A DNA stretch of 64,000 nt, from contig NC_006370.1 of the NCBI RefSeq assembly GCF_000196255.1, positions 3,299,411 through 3,363,410 on the forward strand, written 5' to 3'. The translations under genes and the position numbers were made by a program. Origin of the DNA: Photobacterium profundum SS9 (lineage in GTDB: Bacteria > Pseudomonadota > Gammaproteobacteria > Enterobacterales > Vibrionaceae). This document shows positions 7,698-18,623 of this stretch, in pieces (the stretch's first letter is position 1; each line of letters opens with the position of its first letter). A model generated the notes under the pieces. The model was not told where the DNA came from. It did not search any database and saw only the letters and a program-made list of their open reading frames with translations.

Positions 7698-8381
7698 TTG
7701 TCTAAACTAAAACGTTTTATCTACAAAGCACTGGCTTTCATATTGCTTTTTCCTATTGCCTTAGTGGTTATAGGTAAGTTTGTTGATCCGCCAATTTGGG
7801 GCTGGAAAATTCATCGTACGCTTTTTCCACCCAGCGGATATCCTTCCCAATCAACCCATCAATGGGTCGAGTTAAGTGCGATCTCTAAGAATGCACAACT
7901 TGCTGTTATTGCTTCTGAAGATCAAATGTTCCCCAGTCATATCGGCATCGATCTCAATGCGATCCTAATGGTGGTAAAACAAAGTGGCGCAGAAGGCTCC
8001 AATAGAGGGGCAAGTACCATAACGCAACAAACAGCCAAGAATGTTTACCTTTTTCCCGCTCATTCCTTTATTCGAAAAGGCGTTGAACTGTACTTTTCAG
8101 TGCTAATGGAACTGATCTGGGACAAGAGGCGTATATTAGAAGTGTATCTAAATGTGATTGAGTTTGGCCCTGGCTTATATGGTATTGAAGCGGCAAGTCA
8201 AAACTACTTTGCAGTTCCAGCCAGTCGGTTATCAGCTCAACAGGCGGCACAGTTAGCAGCAGTGTTACCCAACCCCTATAAGATCAAAGCTAACCCAATG
8301 AGCCAGTATGTATATAAGCGTAGCCACTGGATTACGAAACAAATGCGACAACTTGGGATGGGAACCTTAAATCAACTTTAA
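7698..8381 (+). CDS. mtgA: Monofunctional peptidoglycan glycosyltransferase
   Basis: Inner-membrane enzyme that polymerises lipid II into glycan strands without a transpeptidase domain. A single N-terminal membrane segment (AFILLFPIALVVIGKF, residues about 13-28) is followed by a GT51 domain. Its motifs are visible: EDQMFPSHIGID with the catalytic Glu, GASTITQQTAKN, RRILEVYLNVIEFGPGLYGIEAAS and AAQLAAVLPNP. 227 residues against 242 in E. coli. No ATG or GTG fits, so TTG at 7698 is taken as the start although the ribosome site is weak. Stands alone between ubiF and miaB. Confidence 0.92.
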   Translation: MSKLKRFIYKALAFILLFPIALVVIGKFVDPPIWGWKIHRTLFPPSGYPSQSTHQWVELSAISKNAQLAVIASEDQMFPSHIGIDLNAILMVVKQSGAEGSNRGASTITQQTAKNVYLFPAHSFIRKGVELYFSVLMELIWDKRRILEVYLNVIEFGPGLYGIEAASQNYFAVPASRLSAQQAAQLAAVLPNPYKIKANPMSQYVYKRSHWITKQMRQLGMGTLNQL

Positions 8382-8591
8382 CGTTAACAAGTAACCGACG
8401 ATTCTTTTATCAGCCCCCCTTTTAAAACCACAATTTATTCAGGGTGGTGATGATCTAGTCAGACCGAGCGTAAAGCAGTACAATACGCGGCTTGCTAACG
8501 GGTAGCTGTATTGTCAGCGATAAACCTGTAAGAGCAACGTACCATGCGATGTTGAATGCAATGAATAAACACTACGAGTGAAGAGTTAGAC

Positions 8592-10016
8592 ATGCCTAAG
8601 AAACTGCTGATTAAAACCTGGGGCTGCCAGATGAACGAATACGATTCATCTAAAATGGCAGATCTTCTCAATGCTGCCAACGGCTTCGAGCTAACAGAAG
8701 TCCCAGAAGAAGCAGATGTGCTGCTGCTTAACACCTGCTCTATCCGTGAAAAGGCACAAGAAAAAGTGTTCCACCAGCTAGGTCGCTGGAAGCGCTTAAA
8801 AGAAAAGAAGCCTGATCTTGTGATTGGTGTAGGTGGTTGTGTTGCGACACAAGAAGGCGATGCAATTCGCAAGCGTGCACCGTATGTGGATGTGATCTTT
8901 GGTCCACAAACCCTACACCGCTTACCACAGATGATTAAAGATTCTCAATCTAATCACGGTCCAGTGATGGATATTTCATTTCCAGAGGTTGAGAAGTTCG
9001 ATAACTTACCAGAACCACGTGCTGACGGGGTGACAGCCTTCGTTTCTATCATGGAAGGTTGCTCTAAGTACTGTACTTACTGCGTAGTACCTTACACCCG
9101 TGGGGAAGAAGTTAGCCGCCCTATAGATGACGTGCTATATGAAGTAGCTCAACTTGCAGAGCAAGGCGTTCGTGAGGTTAATCTATTGGGTCAAAACGTT
9201 AATGCTTTCCGTGGTCCAACGCACGATGGCGAAATGGCGTCATTCGCTGAATTACTGCGTTTAGTTGCCGCGATTGATGGTATCGACCGTATTCGTTACA
9301 CCACCAGCCACCCAATCGAATTTACCGACGACATCATTGAGGTATATACCGATACGCCAGAGCTTGTAAACTATTTACACCTACCAGTACAAAGTGGCTC
9401 AGATCGTATTTTAACCATGATGAAGCGTCCTCACACTGTTCTTGAGTACAAATCTAAAATTCGCAAGCTGCGTAAAGTGCGTCCAGATATCACGATGAGT
9501 TCAGACTTTATCGTTGCGTTCCCAGGCGAAAGCGACCAAGACTTCCAAGATACGATGAAACTGATCCGTGATATCGATTTTGATATTAGCTACAGTTTTG
9601 TCTTCTCTCCACGTCCAGGTACGCCTGCAGCAGATTATCCGTGTGACATCTCAGAAAAAGTTAAAAAAGAACGCTTGTATGAACTGCAACAACAGATCAA
9701 TACTCAAGCTATGCGTCATGCACGCCAAATGTTAAACACCGAGCAGCGCATTCTTGTTGAAGGACCTTCTCGTAAGAACATTATGGAATTACGCGGTCGT
9801 ACCGAGAACAACCGCATTGTAAACTTTGAAGGCTCTGCTGAGTTAATTGGTCAATTTGTTGATGTAAACATCACTGACGTATTCACTAACTCACTACGTG
9901 GCGAATTGGTGCGTACTGAAGCAGAAATGGATCTACGTGTTGCCATGACACCGTTAGAAGTTATGGAAAAAGCACGCAAAGAAGATGAATTGGGTGTAGG
10001 CGTGTATACTCCGTAA
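8592..10016 (+). CDS. miaB: tRNA-2-methylthio-N6-dimethylallyladenosine synthase
   Basis: Radical-SAM methylthiotransferase that converts i6A37 to ms2i6A37 in tRNAs reading UNN codons, stabilising codon pairing. 474 residues, as in E. coli. The N-terminal UPF0004 domain supplies three cluster cysteines ([31 protein letters not shown]). The radical-SAM motif [17 protein letters not shown] lies near residues 155-171, and a TRAM domain (about 378-440) ends the protein. First gene of the miaB-ybeZ-ybeY-corC-lnt cluster. A TACAAT -10-like element at 8479-8484 may be its promoter. Confidence 0.97.
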   Translation: MPKKLLIKTWGCQMNEYDSSKMADLLNAANGFELTEVPEEADVLLLNTCSIREKAQEKVFHQLGRWKRLKEKKPDLVIGVGGCVATQEGDAIRKRAPYVDVIFGPQTLHRLPQMIKDSQSNHGPVMDISFPEVEKFDNLPEPRADGVTAFVSIMEGCSKYCTYCVVPYTRGEEVSRPIDDVLYEVAQLAEQGVREVNLLGQNVNAFRGPTHDGEMASFAELLRLVAAIDGIDRIRYTTSHPIEFTDDIIEVYTDTPELVNYLHLPVQSGSDRILTMMKRPHTVLEYKSKIRKLRKVRPDITMSSDFIVAFPGESDQDFQDTMKLIRDIDFDISYSFVFSPRPGTPAADYPCDISEKVKKERLYELQQQINTQAMRHARQMLNTEQRILVEGPSRKNIMELRGRTENNRIVNFEGSAELIGQFVDVNITDVFTNSLRGELVRTEAEMDLRVAMTPLEVMEKARKEDELGVGVYTP

Positions 10017-10130
10017 TAAGACCAGTGTCTAAATACGAGAATATGACGCCAGTCTGAAATAAAAGTAAGACACATGCCCTGAAAAATATGGTCGTCTGCT
10101 GTGGCAGGCGACCTCAATGAGAGGCAAACC

Positions 10131-11192
10131 TTGAGCAAAATCATTACTGTAGAATTTAATTTAGAACCTGCAAATAACCAAAGACTTGCCAGTGTTTGCG
10201 GCCCTTTCGACGATAATATCAAACAACTAGAACGTCGCATGGGGGTTGAGATCAACCACCGCAGCAACAGTTTCAGTGTTGTTGGACAAGCTCACACTGC
10301 CGAGGCGACAGCCGAAATCATCAAAGGTTTATACGTTGATACTGCGCCTGTTCATAACAAAACCCCAGATATCGAACCCGATCACATCCACTTAGCCATT
10401 AAAGAATCTGGTGTTTTAGAACAAACAACAGAATCAAGCATTCCCTTCGGCAAAGAGATCCACATTAAAACCAAAAAAGGTGTGATCAAGCCTCGCACGC
10501 CGAATCAAGTACAATACATCGCTAACATGGTGAGTCATGATATTACGTTTGGTGTCGGCCCTGCTGGTACCGGTAAAACTTACCTTGCCGTCGCTGCAGC
10601 GGTTGATGCACTAGAGCGTCAAGAGGTTCGCCGTATTCTGCTTACCCGCCCTGCGGTTGAAGCAGGAGAAAAACTCGGCTTCTTGCCTGGCGATCTAAGC
10701 CAGAAGGTAGACCCTTACCTACGTCCTCTTTACGATGCCTTATTTGAAATGCTCGGCTTTGAACGCGTAGAGAAATTAATTGAACGAAATGTTATTGAAG
10801 TTGCCCCATTAGCATATATGCGTGGACGTACTTTAAATGATGCATTCATTATTTTAGACGAGAGCCAAAATACCACGGTAGAACAAATGAAAATGTTCTT
10901 AACCCGTATAGGCTTTAACTCTCGAGCAGTGATCACCGGTGATGTAACTCAAATTGATTTACCTCGTGGTGCTCGTTCTGGTTTGCGTCATGCGATTGAA
11001 GTACTCTCAGAAGTAGACGAGATTAGCTTTAACTTCTTCCAAGCGGCTGATGTCGTTCGACACCCTGTGGTTGCACGTATCGTGCTCGCTTATGAAGCGT
11101 GGGAATCAGAAGATCAGAAACAAAAGAAGCAAGCAGAACAACGTCGCCGTGAAGAGTTTGCGGCAAGCCAAGTAACGGAAGTTGAGAAATAA
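10131..11192 (+). CDS. ybeZ: PhoH-like P-loop ATPase YbeZ
   Basis: Cytosolic ATPase of the PhoH family that works with YbeY in rRNA processing and quality control. The Walker A motif GVGPAGTGKTY and Walker B AFIILDESQNTT are intact, and the sequence follows E. coli YbeZ closely (EPANNQRLASVCGPFDDNIKQLERRMGVEI). The frame opens at GTG 10101, but TTG at 10131 has a proper GAGAGG site 6 bp upstream and starts right at the family N-terminus, so it is preferred (353 residues). Only 6 bp separate its stop from ybeY. Confidence 0.93.
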   Translation: MSKIITVEFNLEPANNQRLASVCGPFDDNIKQLERRMGVEINHRSNSFSVVGQAHTAEATAEIIKGLYVDTAPVHNKTPDIEPDHIHLAIKESGVLEQTTESSIPFGKEIHIKTKKGVIKPRTPNQVQYIANMVSHDITFGVGPAGTGKTYLAVAAAVDALERQEVRRILLTRPAVEAGEKLGFLPGDLSQKVDPYLRPLYDALFEMLGFERVEKLIERNVIEVAPLAYMRGRTLNDAFIILDESQNTTVEQMKMFLTRIGFNSRAVITGDVTQIDLPRGARSGLRHAIEVLSEVDEISFNFFQAADVVRHPVVARIVLAYEAWESEDQKQKKQAEQRRREEFAASQVTEVEK

Positions 11193-11198
11193 TACCTC

Positions 11199-11663
11199 AT
11201 GGCAACATACTTAGATTTACAGTACGCGACAGAAAACCAAGAAGGTCTTCCTTCTGAAGATAAGTTTCAACAATGGTTTGAAGCGGCTGTTACTCTTTTT
11301 CAATCCGATGCAGAAATCACCATTCGTATTGTTGATGTAAAAGAAAGCCAGGCGTTAAACCTTGAATACCGTGGTAAAGACAAGCCTACTAACGTGTTGT
11401 CTTTCCCCTTTGAAGCACCACCAGGCATAGAGCTCGACCTTCTCGGTGATCTCATCATTTGTCGTCAGGTTGTTGAAATTGAGGCAAAAGAGCAAGACAA
11501 ACCACTCAATGCTCATTGGGCACATATGGTTGTACATGGCACACTTCATCTGCTAGGTTATGATCATATCGAAGATGAAGAAGCAGAAGAGATGGAGTAT
11601 TTAGAGACTGAAATCATCGAAAAAATGGGCTTTGCTGATCCATTTGCTGCTGAAAAAGAATAG
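11199..11663 (+). CDS. ybeY: Endoribonuclease YbeY (16S rRNA maturation)
   Basis: Zinc-dependent single-strand endoribonuclease needed for 16S rRNA 3'-end maturation and 70S quality control. 154 residues (E. coli 155). The metal-binding signature [15 protein letters not shown] (H-x3-H-x5-H family motif) is at about residues 108-122, and the conserved [15 protein letters not shown] block lies upstream. Second gene of the ybeZ-ybeY-corC-lnt run. Confidence 0.97.
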
Positions 11664-11764
11664 TTAATACAGAAAACCGTTATTCGCTTGTTACGATAAG
11701 CGAATAACATCTCCGTGGACATGTCCACTTAGCTAACATACTAGCTATTTGCTGAAAGTAAATA

Positions 11765-12637
11765 ATGAACGAAGATAACCCCCAAAATTCTGAAGGTCCG
11801 AGTAGAAAGTCCTTCTTTGAACGTATCGGTCAATTGTTCCAAGGCGAACCACAGAACCGAGAAGAACTGGTTGAAGTTTTCCGTGATTCGGAAGAAAACG
11901 ATCTGATTGACCACGACACCCGCGACATGCTCGAAGGTGTGATGGAAATAGCAGAAATGCGAGTGCGTGACATTATGATCCCACGCTCTCAGATCATCAC
12001 CATTGAACGTTCTCAGAAGTTAGAAGATCTTATTAATTTGATCGTAGATGCACAGCACTCTCGCTACCCTGTCATCAGTGATGATAAGGATCATGTAGAA
12101 GGTATTTTACTGGCAAAAGATTTGCTACGTTACCTACTGCCTGAGAGTGAGCCCTTCGACATGGCTAAAGTTCTGCGTCCGGCCGTTGTTGTACCGGAAA
12201 GCAAGCGTGTCGATCGCCTATTGAAAGAGTTCCGTGAAGAACGCTATCACATGGCGATTGTTGTCGATGAATTTGGCGGCGTCTCTGGTGTTATCACCAT
12301 CGAAGATATCTTGGAACAAATCGTTGGCGAAATCGAAGATGAATTCGACGACGAAGAAGAACAAGAAATTCGTCAGTTAAGTAAACATACATACGCGGTA
12401 AAAGCACTGACTACTATCGATGATTTCAACGATATGTTCCAAACTACATACAGCGATGAAGAAGTCGATACTGTAGGTGGTCTGGTTATGACCAGCTTTG
12501 GTCACCTTCCCTCTCGAGGAGAAGTCGTTGAACTCGGTGGCTACTCATTTAAAGTGACTTCTGCCGATAATCGCCGTGTTATACAGTTACAAGTAACTGT
12601 ACCTAACAAGGCCTATCAACCGACAATCACTTCTTAA
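11765..12637 (+). CDS. corC: CBS-domain protein CorC (YbeX)
   Basis: Cytosolic protein linked to Mg2+/Co2+ efflux and, through its neighbours, to ribosome metabolism. 290 residues. Two CBS domains span about 68-190 ([10 protein letters not shown]..., [23 protein letters not shown]), and a CorC_HlyC transporter-associated domain occupies 205-285. The acidic linker [13 protein letters not shown] is typical. It is 2 bp upstream of lnt, so the two are probably cotranslated. Confidence 0.95.
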   Translation: MNEDNPQNSEGPSRKSFFERIGQLFQGEPQNREELVEVFRDSEENDLIDHDTRDMLEGVMEIAEMRVRDIMIPRSQIITIERSQKLEDLINLIVDAQHSRYPVISDDKDHVEGILLAKDLLRYLLPESEPFDMAKVLRPAVVVPESKRVDRLLKEFREERYHMAIVVDEFGGVSGVITIEDILEQIVGEIEDEFDDEEEQEIRQLSKHTYAVKALTTIDDFNDMFQTTYSDEEVDTVGGLVMTSFGHLPSRGEVVELGGYSFKVTSADNRRVIQLQVTVPNKAYQPTITS

Positions 12638-12639
12638 TA

Positions 12640-14193
12640 ATGACCAAGAAATCATTCTTTTCATTAGGACGGCTATTATTAGCCGTTCCAGCGGGCGCAA
12701 TCGCGACCCTCACCTTCGCTCCCTATAATTATTGGCTGTTAGCACCCGTTTCAATTGCATTACTGTTATGGCTGTTACAAGCGCAAACAGTAAAGCGTTC
12801 TGGGTTAATTGGCTTTTTGTGGGGCTTAGGGCTCTTTGGTACAGGTATTAGCTGGGTACACGTTAGTATTGATACTTTCGGTGGTATGCCCAAGATTGCC
12901 AGTGTCTTCTTAATGTCGTCACTGATCAGTTACCTCGCTTTATACCCCGCCGCTTTTGGTGCGCTATTCAACCGTTTTAACCGTGGACGACCCTTTCATC
13001 AATTAATGCTCAGTGGCCCTGTTATTTGGTTGCTGCTTGATTGGGTCAGAGGCTGGGCATTAACAGGCTTCCCTTGGCTATGGATGGGTTACGGTCAAAT
13101 AGATAGCCCGCTCGCCTCATTAGCGCCTATCTTAGGCGTTGAAGGGATAACCCTCGCCTTAGTATTAATATCAGGCGCACTTGTCGCCTCAGTAGTTTAC
13201 CGTAACTGGAAACCGCTGATGGTACCTGTGCTCATCATGGCATTGACGTGGGCTGCAAATACGGTGAGTTGGGTGGTTCCAGATCCAACGAAAAACCTCG
13301 ATGTCGCCTTGATTCAAGGTAACGTTCCACAAGAGCTCAAGTGGCTGCCTAGTGAACGTTGGCCGACATTAATGAAGTACACTGATCTTACCCGTGAAAA
13401 TTGGGATGCTGATATCATTGTGTGGCCTGAAGCGGCAATTCCAGCTTTAGAAGCACATCTTCCAACGTTCTTACAGAACCTCGACAGTGCTGCCCGCAAT
13501 AACAACAGTACGGTTATTACGGGAGTGTTAGATCAGAAAGAAGATGGGCAATATTTCAATAATATTCTCACACTGGGTAAGAATGCATATGGACCTTATC
13601 AATACGATAAGGCAACTCGTTATAGCAAGCATCACTTATTACCATTTGGTGAATTTGTACCATTTGGCGATTTATTGCGTCCTATCGCACCTTTGTTCAA
13701 CTTACCGATGTCTTCGTTCAGTCGTGGTGATTTAGTTCAACCGAATTTGGAAGCCAGCGGCTACTCAATAGCACCTGCGCTGTGTTACGAAGTCGCATTC
13801 AGTGAACAAGTTCGAAAAAATGTGAATATCGATACCGATTTGCTACTGACCTTATCGAACGATGCATGGTTTGGCACATCCATTGGACCATTTCAGCATA
13901 TGGAAATAGCTCAGATGCGTGCACTCGAACTCGGCAAACCGTTAATTCGCTCAACCAATACGGGAATCACTGCTGTCGTTGACCATACTGGTCAAATCAT
14001 CAAGCAAATTCCACAATTTGAAACGGCAGTGCTTCGGGCAACGATTACACCCACAGAAGGCTTAACGCCCTACACAACTTTGGGTAGCTGGCCATTGTAT
14101 TTCTATTCATTATGGTCACTAACCTTATCGATGATATTAATTCGACGCCGTTCTGGTCGTTTTAGAGATACAAGGCCAGTAGAAACTGAATGA
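12640..14193 (+). CDS. lnt: Apolipoprotein N-acyltransferase
   Basis: Inner-membrane enzyme that adds the third acyl chain to the N-terminal cysteine of lipoproteins, the last maturation step before Lol sorting. 517 residues (E. coli 512). The N-terminal half has several hydrophobic segments; the C-terminal half is a nitrilase-like periplasmic domain with the expected triad: Glu in VWPEAAIP, Lys in SKHHLLPFGEFVP and Cys in PALCYEVAF. A final membrane segment (WPLYFYSLWSLTLSMILI) follows. Last gene of the miaB cluster, closed by a terminator. Confidence 0.97.
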   Translation: MTKKSFFSLGRLLLAVPAGAIATLTFAPYNYWLLAPVSIALLLWLLQAQTVKRSGLIGFLWGLGLFGTGISWVHVSIDTFGGMPKIASVFLMSSLISYLALYPAAFGALFNRFNRGRPFHQLMLSGPVIWLLLDWVRGWALTGFPWLWMGYGQIDSPLASLAPILGVEGITLALVLISGALVASVVYRNWKPLMVPVLIMALTWAANTVSWVVPDPTKNLDVALIQGNVPQELKWLPSERWPTLMKYTDLTRENWDADIIVWPEAAIPALEAHLPTFLQNLDSAARNNNSTVITGVLDQKEDGQYFNNILTLGKNAYGPYQYDKATRYSKHHLLPFGEFVPFGDLLRPIAPLFNLPMSSFSRGDLVQPNLEASGYSIAPALCYEVAFSEQVRKNVNIDTDLLLTLSNDAWFGTSIGPFQHMEIAQMRALELGKPLIRSTNTGITAVVDHTGQIIKQIPQFETAVLRATITPTEGLTPYTTLGSWPLYFYSLWSLTLSMILIRRRSGRFRDTRPVETE

Positions 14194-14213
14194 AGGCTGA
14201 AAATGAATCAGAA

Positions 14214-14242
14214 AGGCGAAGATTAACTCTTCGCCTTTTTTT
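14214..14242 (+). terminator. Rho-independent terminator after lnt
   Basis: Stem AGGCGAAGA / TCTTCGCCT with loop TTAAC, then a run of T. Ends the miaB-lnt operon. Confidence 0.93.
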
Positions 14243-14288
14243 CATATTGTTACTATATACCCAAGCCACTTGCTAAAGGATAGCCTTA

Positions 14289-14966
14289 ATGAAAGCTATA
14301 CAGCGCATCTTTGCCGTATTAAGTACACTAACTTTGCTATGTTTTGCTACCAGCTCCGCTGCTAAAGAAGATTATGAGACGCAAGCCGTCTTAAAGCAGT
14401 TCCAACAAGCGAAACAAACACAGCCATTTTTCTACTCATCCTACGGCTACGCGGTTTTTCCATCGGTTGGTAAAGGCGGTTTTTGGGTAGGGGGGGCTTA
14501 TGGTACGGGTAGTGTGTACCAAGCCAATGAAATAACAGGCTTCGCCAAGTTATACCAAGTTTCTTTTGGGTTACAGTTTGGTGGGCAGTCATACAGTGAA
14601 ATTATCTTCTTCCAAGATAAACGAGCTTATGAACGCTTTATTGGGGGAAGTTTTGAATTAGATGCACAGGCATCTGCGGTTGCGCTAACAGAAGGCGCGC
14701 AGGCAAAAGCGGGCACTGGTGGTGTTGGCGCTGGAGCCGGTGATAATTATGTCGATTCTAGTTATATTAATGGCGTAGCTGTCTTCACGAATGCCAAAGG
14801 TGGCATGATGATTGAAGCCTCTATCGCTGGTCAGAAGTTCAGTTACGAAGCTCTGACACCGTTAACTGAACAGCAAGGTGTGACGGATTTAGAGACAAGT
14901 AAACCAACAGAACAACTTGATGATAGTTCGACTGTTATTATGGGCGACACGATCGAAAAGCCCTAG
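14289..14966 (+). CDS. Secreted SYLF (YSC84-like) domain protein
   Basis: Exported protein with a predicted signal peptide (residues 1-25, FAVLSTLTLLCFATSSAAK). The rest is a SYLF/YSC84-type lipid-binding domain: GYAVFPSVGKGGFWVGGAYGTGSVY, a glycine-rich stretch with KAGTGGVGAGAGDN, and AVFTNAKGGMMIEASIAGQKFSYE near the end. In other proteins this domain binds phosphoinositides or membranes; the bacterial role is unknown. It has its own ribosome site (AAAGGA) and stands alone between lnt and the convergent zinc-ribbon gene. Confidence 0.82.
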   Translation: MKAIQRIFAVLSTLTLLCFATSSAAKEDYETQAVLKQFQQAKQTQPFFYSSYGYAVFPSVGKGGFWVGGAYGTGSVYQANEITGFAKLYQVSFGLQFGGQSYSEIIFFQDKRAYERFIGGSFELDAQASAVALTEGAQAKAGTGGVGAGAGDNYVDSSYINGVAVFTNAKGGMMIEASIAGQKFSYEALTPLTEQQGVTDLETSKPTEQLDDSSTVIMGDTIEKP

Positions 14967-14991
14967 TAACTCAATCAACAGTATGTAGAGT

Positions 14992-15027
14992 ACAAGACGG
15001 GGAAGCACCAGGCATTACCCGTCTTGT
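14992..15027. terminator. Hairpin between convergent SYLF and zinc-ribbon genes
   Basis: Perfect 10-bp stem ACAAGACGGG / CCCGTCTTGT around a 16-nt loop, placed between two convergent genes. The T-tail is weak on both strands. Confidence 0.5.
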
Positions 15028-15069
15028 TCGTTGGCTTTTCGGTTTGTAACATCAGGTTTATCACATGAT

Positions 15070-15552
15070 TCACGGCGTCAGTGACTGTCGAGTAAATTGA
15101 TCGTGCCCGCACTGGGAGCATAATTCAATGCGCTTAGCATGACTGTATATTTCATGATGGCCGCACTTTTCGCATACTAGCTTACCCAGCCCCACAATTT
15201 CACCAGCTTGATAAATACCTTGATGCTGAAGATCATCCATCAGCTCATGCCATTCAATCTGCGTTTTATCCGTAATTTCAGCTAAACCGCTCCAAATTGA
15301 TTCAGAAACAAGTTTATAAAATGGGCTTTCTGCGAAAGGTTCAGGGCTCTCTTCCACATTTTTTCCGAACTCTTTTAAATCTCGTTTTAAATAAGCCGAA
15401 ATCAACGCCCATTCATCTTTTGTCATGTCGCTCGCAGCTTGACGATATTTCTCGGTTGTATCCACCCAATCTTTCAGTTCTTCAGGGCTGTGTCTCAAGG
15501 TTTCCGTGACCTTTTCAAGCAAGGCCTCATATTCCGCTTTTTGCTTAGCCAT
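15070..15552 (-). CDS. Zinc-ribbon protein of the YbeL/DUF1451 family
   Basis: 160-residue cytosolic protein of unknown function. The N-terminal part is helical and charged (YEALLEKVTETLRHSPEELKDWV...). The C-terminus has four cysteines in a zinc ribbon: CEKCGHHEIY and LCSQCGHDQF at about residues 128-155. E. coli ybeL likewise lies next to leuS, supporting the assignment. The start ATG has GGAGATGAG directly upstream. Divergent from leuS across a repeat-containing gap. Confidence 0.85.
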   Translation of the reverse strand: MAKQKAEYEALLEKVTETLRHSPEELKDWVDTTEKYRQAASDMTKDEWALISAYLKRDLKEFGKNVEESPEPFAESPFYKLVSESIWSGLAEITDKTQIEWHELMDDLQHQGIYQAGEIVGLGKLVCEKCGHHEIYSHAKRIELCSQCGHDQFTRQSLTP

Positions 15553-15576
15553 AACTCATCTCCTTCCCAATGGGTA

Positions 15577-15839
15577 TATACCCATAATACTTCAAGATGC
15601 AACGTCAGCAAGACAAATTGTAGCAAGATGCTAGGCATAAAATTGAAGTATAGTTATTCTACATAGAGATTTTATAACAACGCAGATTGGTGCAACGTGT
15701 CTTGCCCTACGGGGCACTAGCTCGCAAACCAGACCAGCGTTGCAACACTCAAAAAGTGAATAACAATTACCTCGTGTTGCGCCTTGCTCTGGTCTTCGAG
15801 CTAGTGCCTGACAAAGCACCTTGAGGTAACATGGGTATA
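15577..15839. mobile_element. MITE-like palindromic element
   Basis: 263 bp bounded by 20-bp terminal inverted repeats (15577-15596 and 15820-15839) that match at 17 of 20 positions (TATACCCATNNTACYTCAAG). An inner imperfect palindrome pairs 15713-15748 with 15774-15808. There is no credible reading frame. It lies in the ybeL-leuS gap and looks like a non-autonomous transposable repeat. Confidence 0.65.
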
Positions 15840-15918
15840 ATAGTAATTATTGGTATAAAAACGTGTAAATTGCCTGTTCAAAGCAACAATAAATCCCTCG
15901 AATTGGTCTCAGCTATTG

Positions 15919-15947
15919 TTGACACCTTTACCTTTAGTTATTCTATG
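15919..15947 (+). promoter_or_regulatory. Candidate leuS promoter
   Basis: A perfect -35 TTGACA (15919-15924) with a poor -10 candidate (TTCTAT or TCTATG) 16-17 bp on. It is about 50 bp upstream of leuS and outside the MITE. Confidence 0.4.
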
Positions 15948-16000
15948 TCGATTATATAGACTGTGTTTGTACTCAACTCACAAATTCCTGGATGCCATCG

Positions 16001-18577
16001 ATGCAAGAACAATATCGCCCGCAGGACATTGAACAAAAAGTTCAAGAACATTGGGACAACAACAAAACATTTGTTGTAAATGAAGACCCTAATAAAGAAA
16101 AATTCTACTGTCTCTCCATGTTCCCGTACCCAAGTGGTCGTCTACACATGGGACACGTTCGTAACTACACCATCGGTGATGTTGTTTCTCGTTACCAACG
16201 CCTACAAGGCAAAAATGTGATGCAACCTATCGGTTGGGACGCATTTGGTCTGCCTGCAGAAAATGCCGCTGTTAAAAATAAAACAGCGCCAGCGCCTTGG
16301 ACATACGAAAACATCGAATACATGAAAAACCAGCTTAAGCTATTAGGCTTTGGTTATGATTGGAGCCGTGAGTTCGCTACATGTACTCCTGAGTACTACC
16401 GTTGGGAACAAGAGTTCTTTACAAAACTGTATAACAAAGGCCTCGTTTATAAGAAAACGTCTTCTGTAAACTGGTGTCCAAACGACCAAACTGTTCTTGC
16501 AAATGAACAAGTTGAAGACGGTTGTTGCTGGCGTTGTGATACCCCTGTAGAACAAAAGAAAATTCCACAGTGGTTCATTAAAATTACTGAATACGCACAA
16601 GAACTTCTTGATGATCTAGATACTCTAGATGGTTGGCCTGAAATGGTTAAAACCATGCAACGTAACTGGATTGGCCGCTCAGAGGGTGTTGAATTATCTT
16701 TTGCTGTTAACGGCGAAGAAGCACCTTTAGAAGTGTATACCACGCGTCCAGATACGCTAATGGGTGTTACTTATGTTGGTATCGCTGCAGGTCACCCTCT
16801 TGCAGAGAAAGCCGCAGCAACAAACCCTGAGCTATTTGCGTTCACTGAAGAATGCCGTAATACCAAAGTTGCTGAAGCTGAATTGGCAACGATGGAAAAG
16901 AAAGGTATGGATACAGGCCTACGCGCTGTCCATCCACTTAACGGTCGTGAAGTGCCAATTTATGTCGCTAACTTCGTATTAATGGATTACGGCACAGGTG
17001 CGGTAATGGCGGTTCCTGCTCACGATCAACGTGACTACGAATTTGCGACGAAATACGGTCTAGACATCATTCCAGTAATCAAACCAGAAGACGGCTCTGA
17101 GCTGAACGTTTCTGAAGAAGCATACACTGAAAAAGGTGTGCTGTTTGATTCTGGTGAATTTGATGGCCTTGCTTTCCAAGACGCATTTGATGCTATCGCT
17201 GCGAAACTAGAAGCTGAAGGCAAAGGCAAGAAAACAGTTAACTTCCGTCTACGTGACTGGGGTGTATCTCGTCAACGCTACTGGGGTGCTCCAATCCCAA
17301 TGGTAACGACTGAAGATGGTGAAGTTCACCCAGTTCCAGCTGACCAATTACCTGTGATTCTTCCTGAAAATGTGGTGATGGATGGTGTAACAAGTCCAAT
17401 CAAAGCAGATAAAGAGTGGGCGAAAACAACCTTCAATGGCGAGCCAGCACTGCGTGAAACGGATACCTTTGATACCTTCATGGAATCATCTTGGTATTAC
17501 GCACGCTACTGTTCACCACAAGCTGATGATATTTTAGATCCTGAAAAAGCGAACTACTGGCTACCTGTAGATCAATACGTGGGTGGTATCGAGCACGCAT
17601 GTATGCACTTACTGTACTCTCGCTTCTTCCACAAACTATTGCGTGATGCAGGTTATGTAACGTCAAACGAACCATTCAAGCAGCTTTTATGTCAAGGTAT
17701 GGTACTTGCTGATGCATTCCACCACACTAACGAGAAAGGCACAAAAGAGTGGATCGCACCTACTGATGTCACTATCGAGCGTGATGCAAAAGGCCGTATC
17801 GAAAAAGCAATTGATGATCAAGGCCGTGAAGTTCAACACTCAGGCATGATCAAAATGTCTAAGTCTAAAAACAACGGTATTGACCCTCAAGAGATGGTTG
17901 ATAAGTTTGGTGCAGATACGGTTCGTCTATTCATGATGTTTGCATCACCTGCAGACATGACACTTGAATGGCAAGAATCTGGTGTTGAGGGGGCAAGCCG
18001 CTTCCTTAAACGCGTATGGAAATTGGTTCACGAGCACACAAACAAAGGAACAGTTGAAGCACTAGATGTAGCAGCTCTTTCTGGCAACCAAAAAGCCCTA
18101 CGTCGTGATGTTCATAAAACAATTGCAAAAGTAAGTGATGATATTGGCCGTCGCCAAACATTCAATACCGCAATTGCAGCAATTATGGAACTAATGAACA
18201 AGCTAAACAAAGCGCCTCAAGAATCAGCACAAGATCGTGCCCTTCTTGATGAAGCTTTAAAAGCGGTTGTTGTTATGCTTTACCCAATGACACCACACGC
18301 AAGTTTTGAAATGTGGGAAGCATTAGGTGAAACAGATATCGATACTGCAACATGGCCTACTTTCGATAAGAATGCTCTGATTGAAGACGAAAAGACCATT
18401 GTTGTTATGATCAACGGTAAGTTGCGTGCAAAACTGATCGTTGCTGCTGATGCAACAGAAGAGCAAGTTAAAGAACTTGGCCTAAAAGACGAAAACGCAA
18501 TTAAGTTCCTAGATGGCCTAACAATCCGTAAAGTTATTTACGTACCAGGTAAGCTACTAAACATCGTTGCTAACTAG
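16001..18577 (+). CDS. leuS: Leucyl-tRNA synthetase
   Basis: Class I aminoacyl-tRNA synthetase that charges tRNA-Leu, of which this window carries twelve genes. The HIGH-type motif is [12 protein letters not shown] near residue 50, the CP1 editing domain is roughly 225-415 ([13 protein letters not shown]...), and the KMSKS loop is [11 protein letters not shown] near residue 620. An anticodon-binding domain and small C-terminal domain follow. ATG at 15992 is also in frame; ATG 16001 is chosen because MQEQYRP matches the family start. Neither has a clear ribosome site. About 858 residues, as expected. Confidence 0.97.
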   Translation: MQEQYRPQDIEQKVQEHWDNNKTFVVNEDPNKEKFYCLSMFPYPSGRLHMGHVRNYTIGDVVSRYQRLQGKNVMQPIGWDAFGLPAENAAVKNKTAPAPWTYENIEYMKNQLKLLGFGYDWSREFATCTPEYYRWEQEFFTKLYNKGLVYKKTSSVNWCPNDQTVLANEQVEDGCCWRCDTPVEQKKIPQWFIKITEYAQELLDDLDTLDGWPEMVKTMQRNWIGRSEGVELSFAVNGEEAPLEVYTTRPDTLMGVTYVGIAAGHPLAEKAAATNPELFAFTEECRNTKVAEAELATMEKKGMDTGLRAVHPLNGREVPIYVANFVLMDYGTGAVMAVPAHDQRDYEFATKYGLDIIPVIKPEDGSELNVSEEAYTEKGVLFDSGEFDGLAFQDAFDAIAAKLEAEGKGKKTVNFRLRDWGVSRQRYWGAPIPMVTTEDGEVHPVPADQLPVILPENVVMDGVTSPIKADKEWAKTTFNGEPALRETDTFDTFMESSWYYARYCSPQADDILDPEKANYWLPVDQYVGGIEHACMHLLYSRFFHKLLRDAGYVTSNEPFKQLLCQGMVLADAFHHTNEKGTKEWIAPTDVTIERDAKGRIEKAIDDQGREVQHSGMIKMSKSKNNGIDPQEMVDKFGADTVRLFMMFASPADMTLEWQESGVEGASRFLKRVWKLVHEHTNKGTVEALDVAALSGNQKALRRDVHKTIAKVSDDIGRRQTFNTAIAAIMELMNKLNKAPQESAQDRALLDEALKAVVVMLYPMTPHASFEMWEALGETDIDTATWPTFDKNALIEDEKTIVVMINGKLRAKLIVAADATEEQVKELGLKDENAIKFLDGLTIRKVIYVPGKLLNIVAN

Positions 18578-18623
18578 TTTTACTGCTAACAGTTATTACA
18601 GCTAACAGTAATAACTAAAAACA

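Noticed and set aside
14255..14272. TATACCCA...ACTTG sequence after lnt as a second MITE
   Set aside because: Only one end-like fragment is present with no partner repeat, so it is noted but not called as an element.
15631..15819. Minus-strand frame of 62 residues in the ybeL-leuS gap
   Set aside because: It falls inside the MITE-like palindrome, where the arms force open frames; no start signal or protein character.
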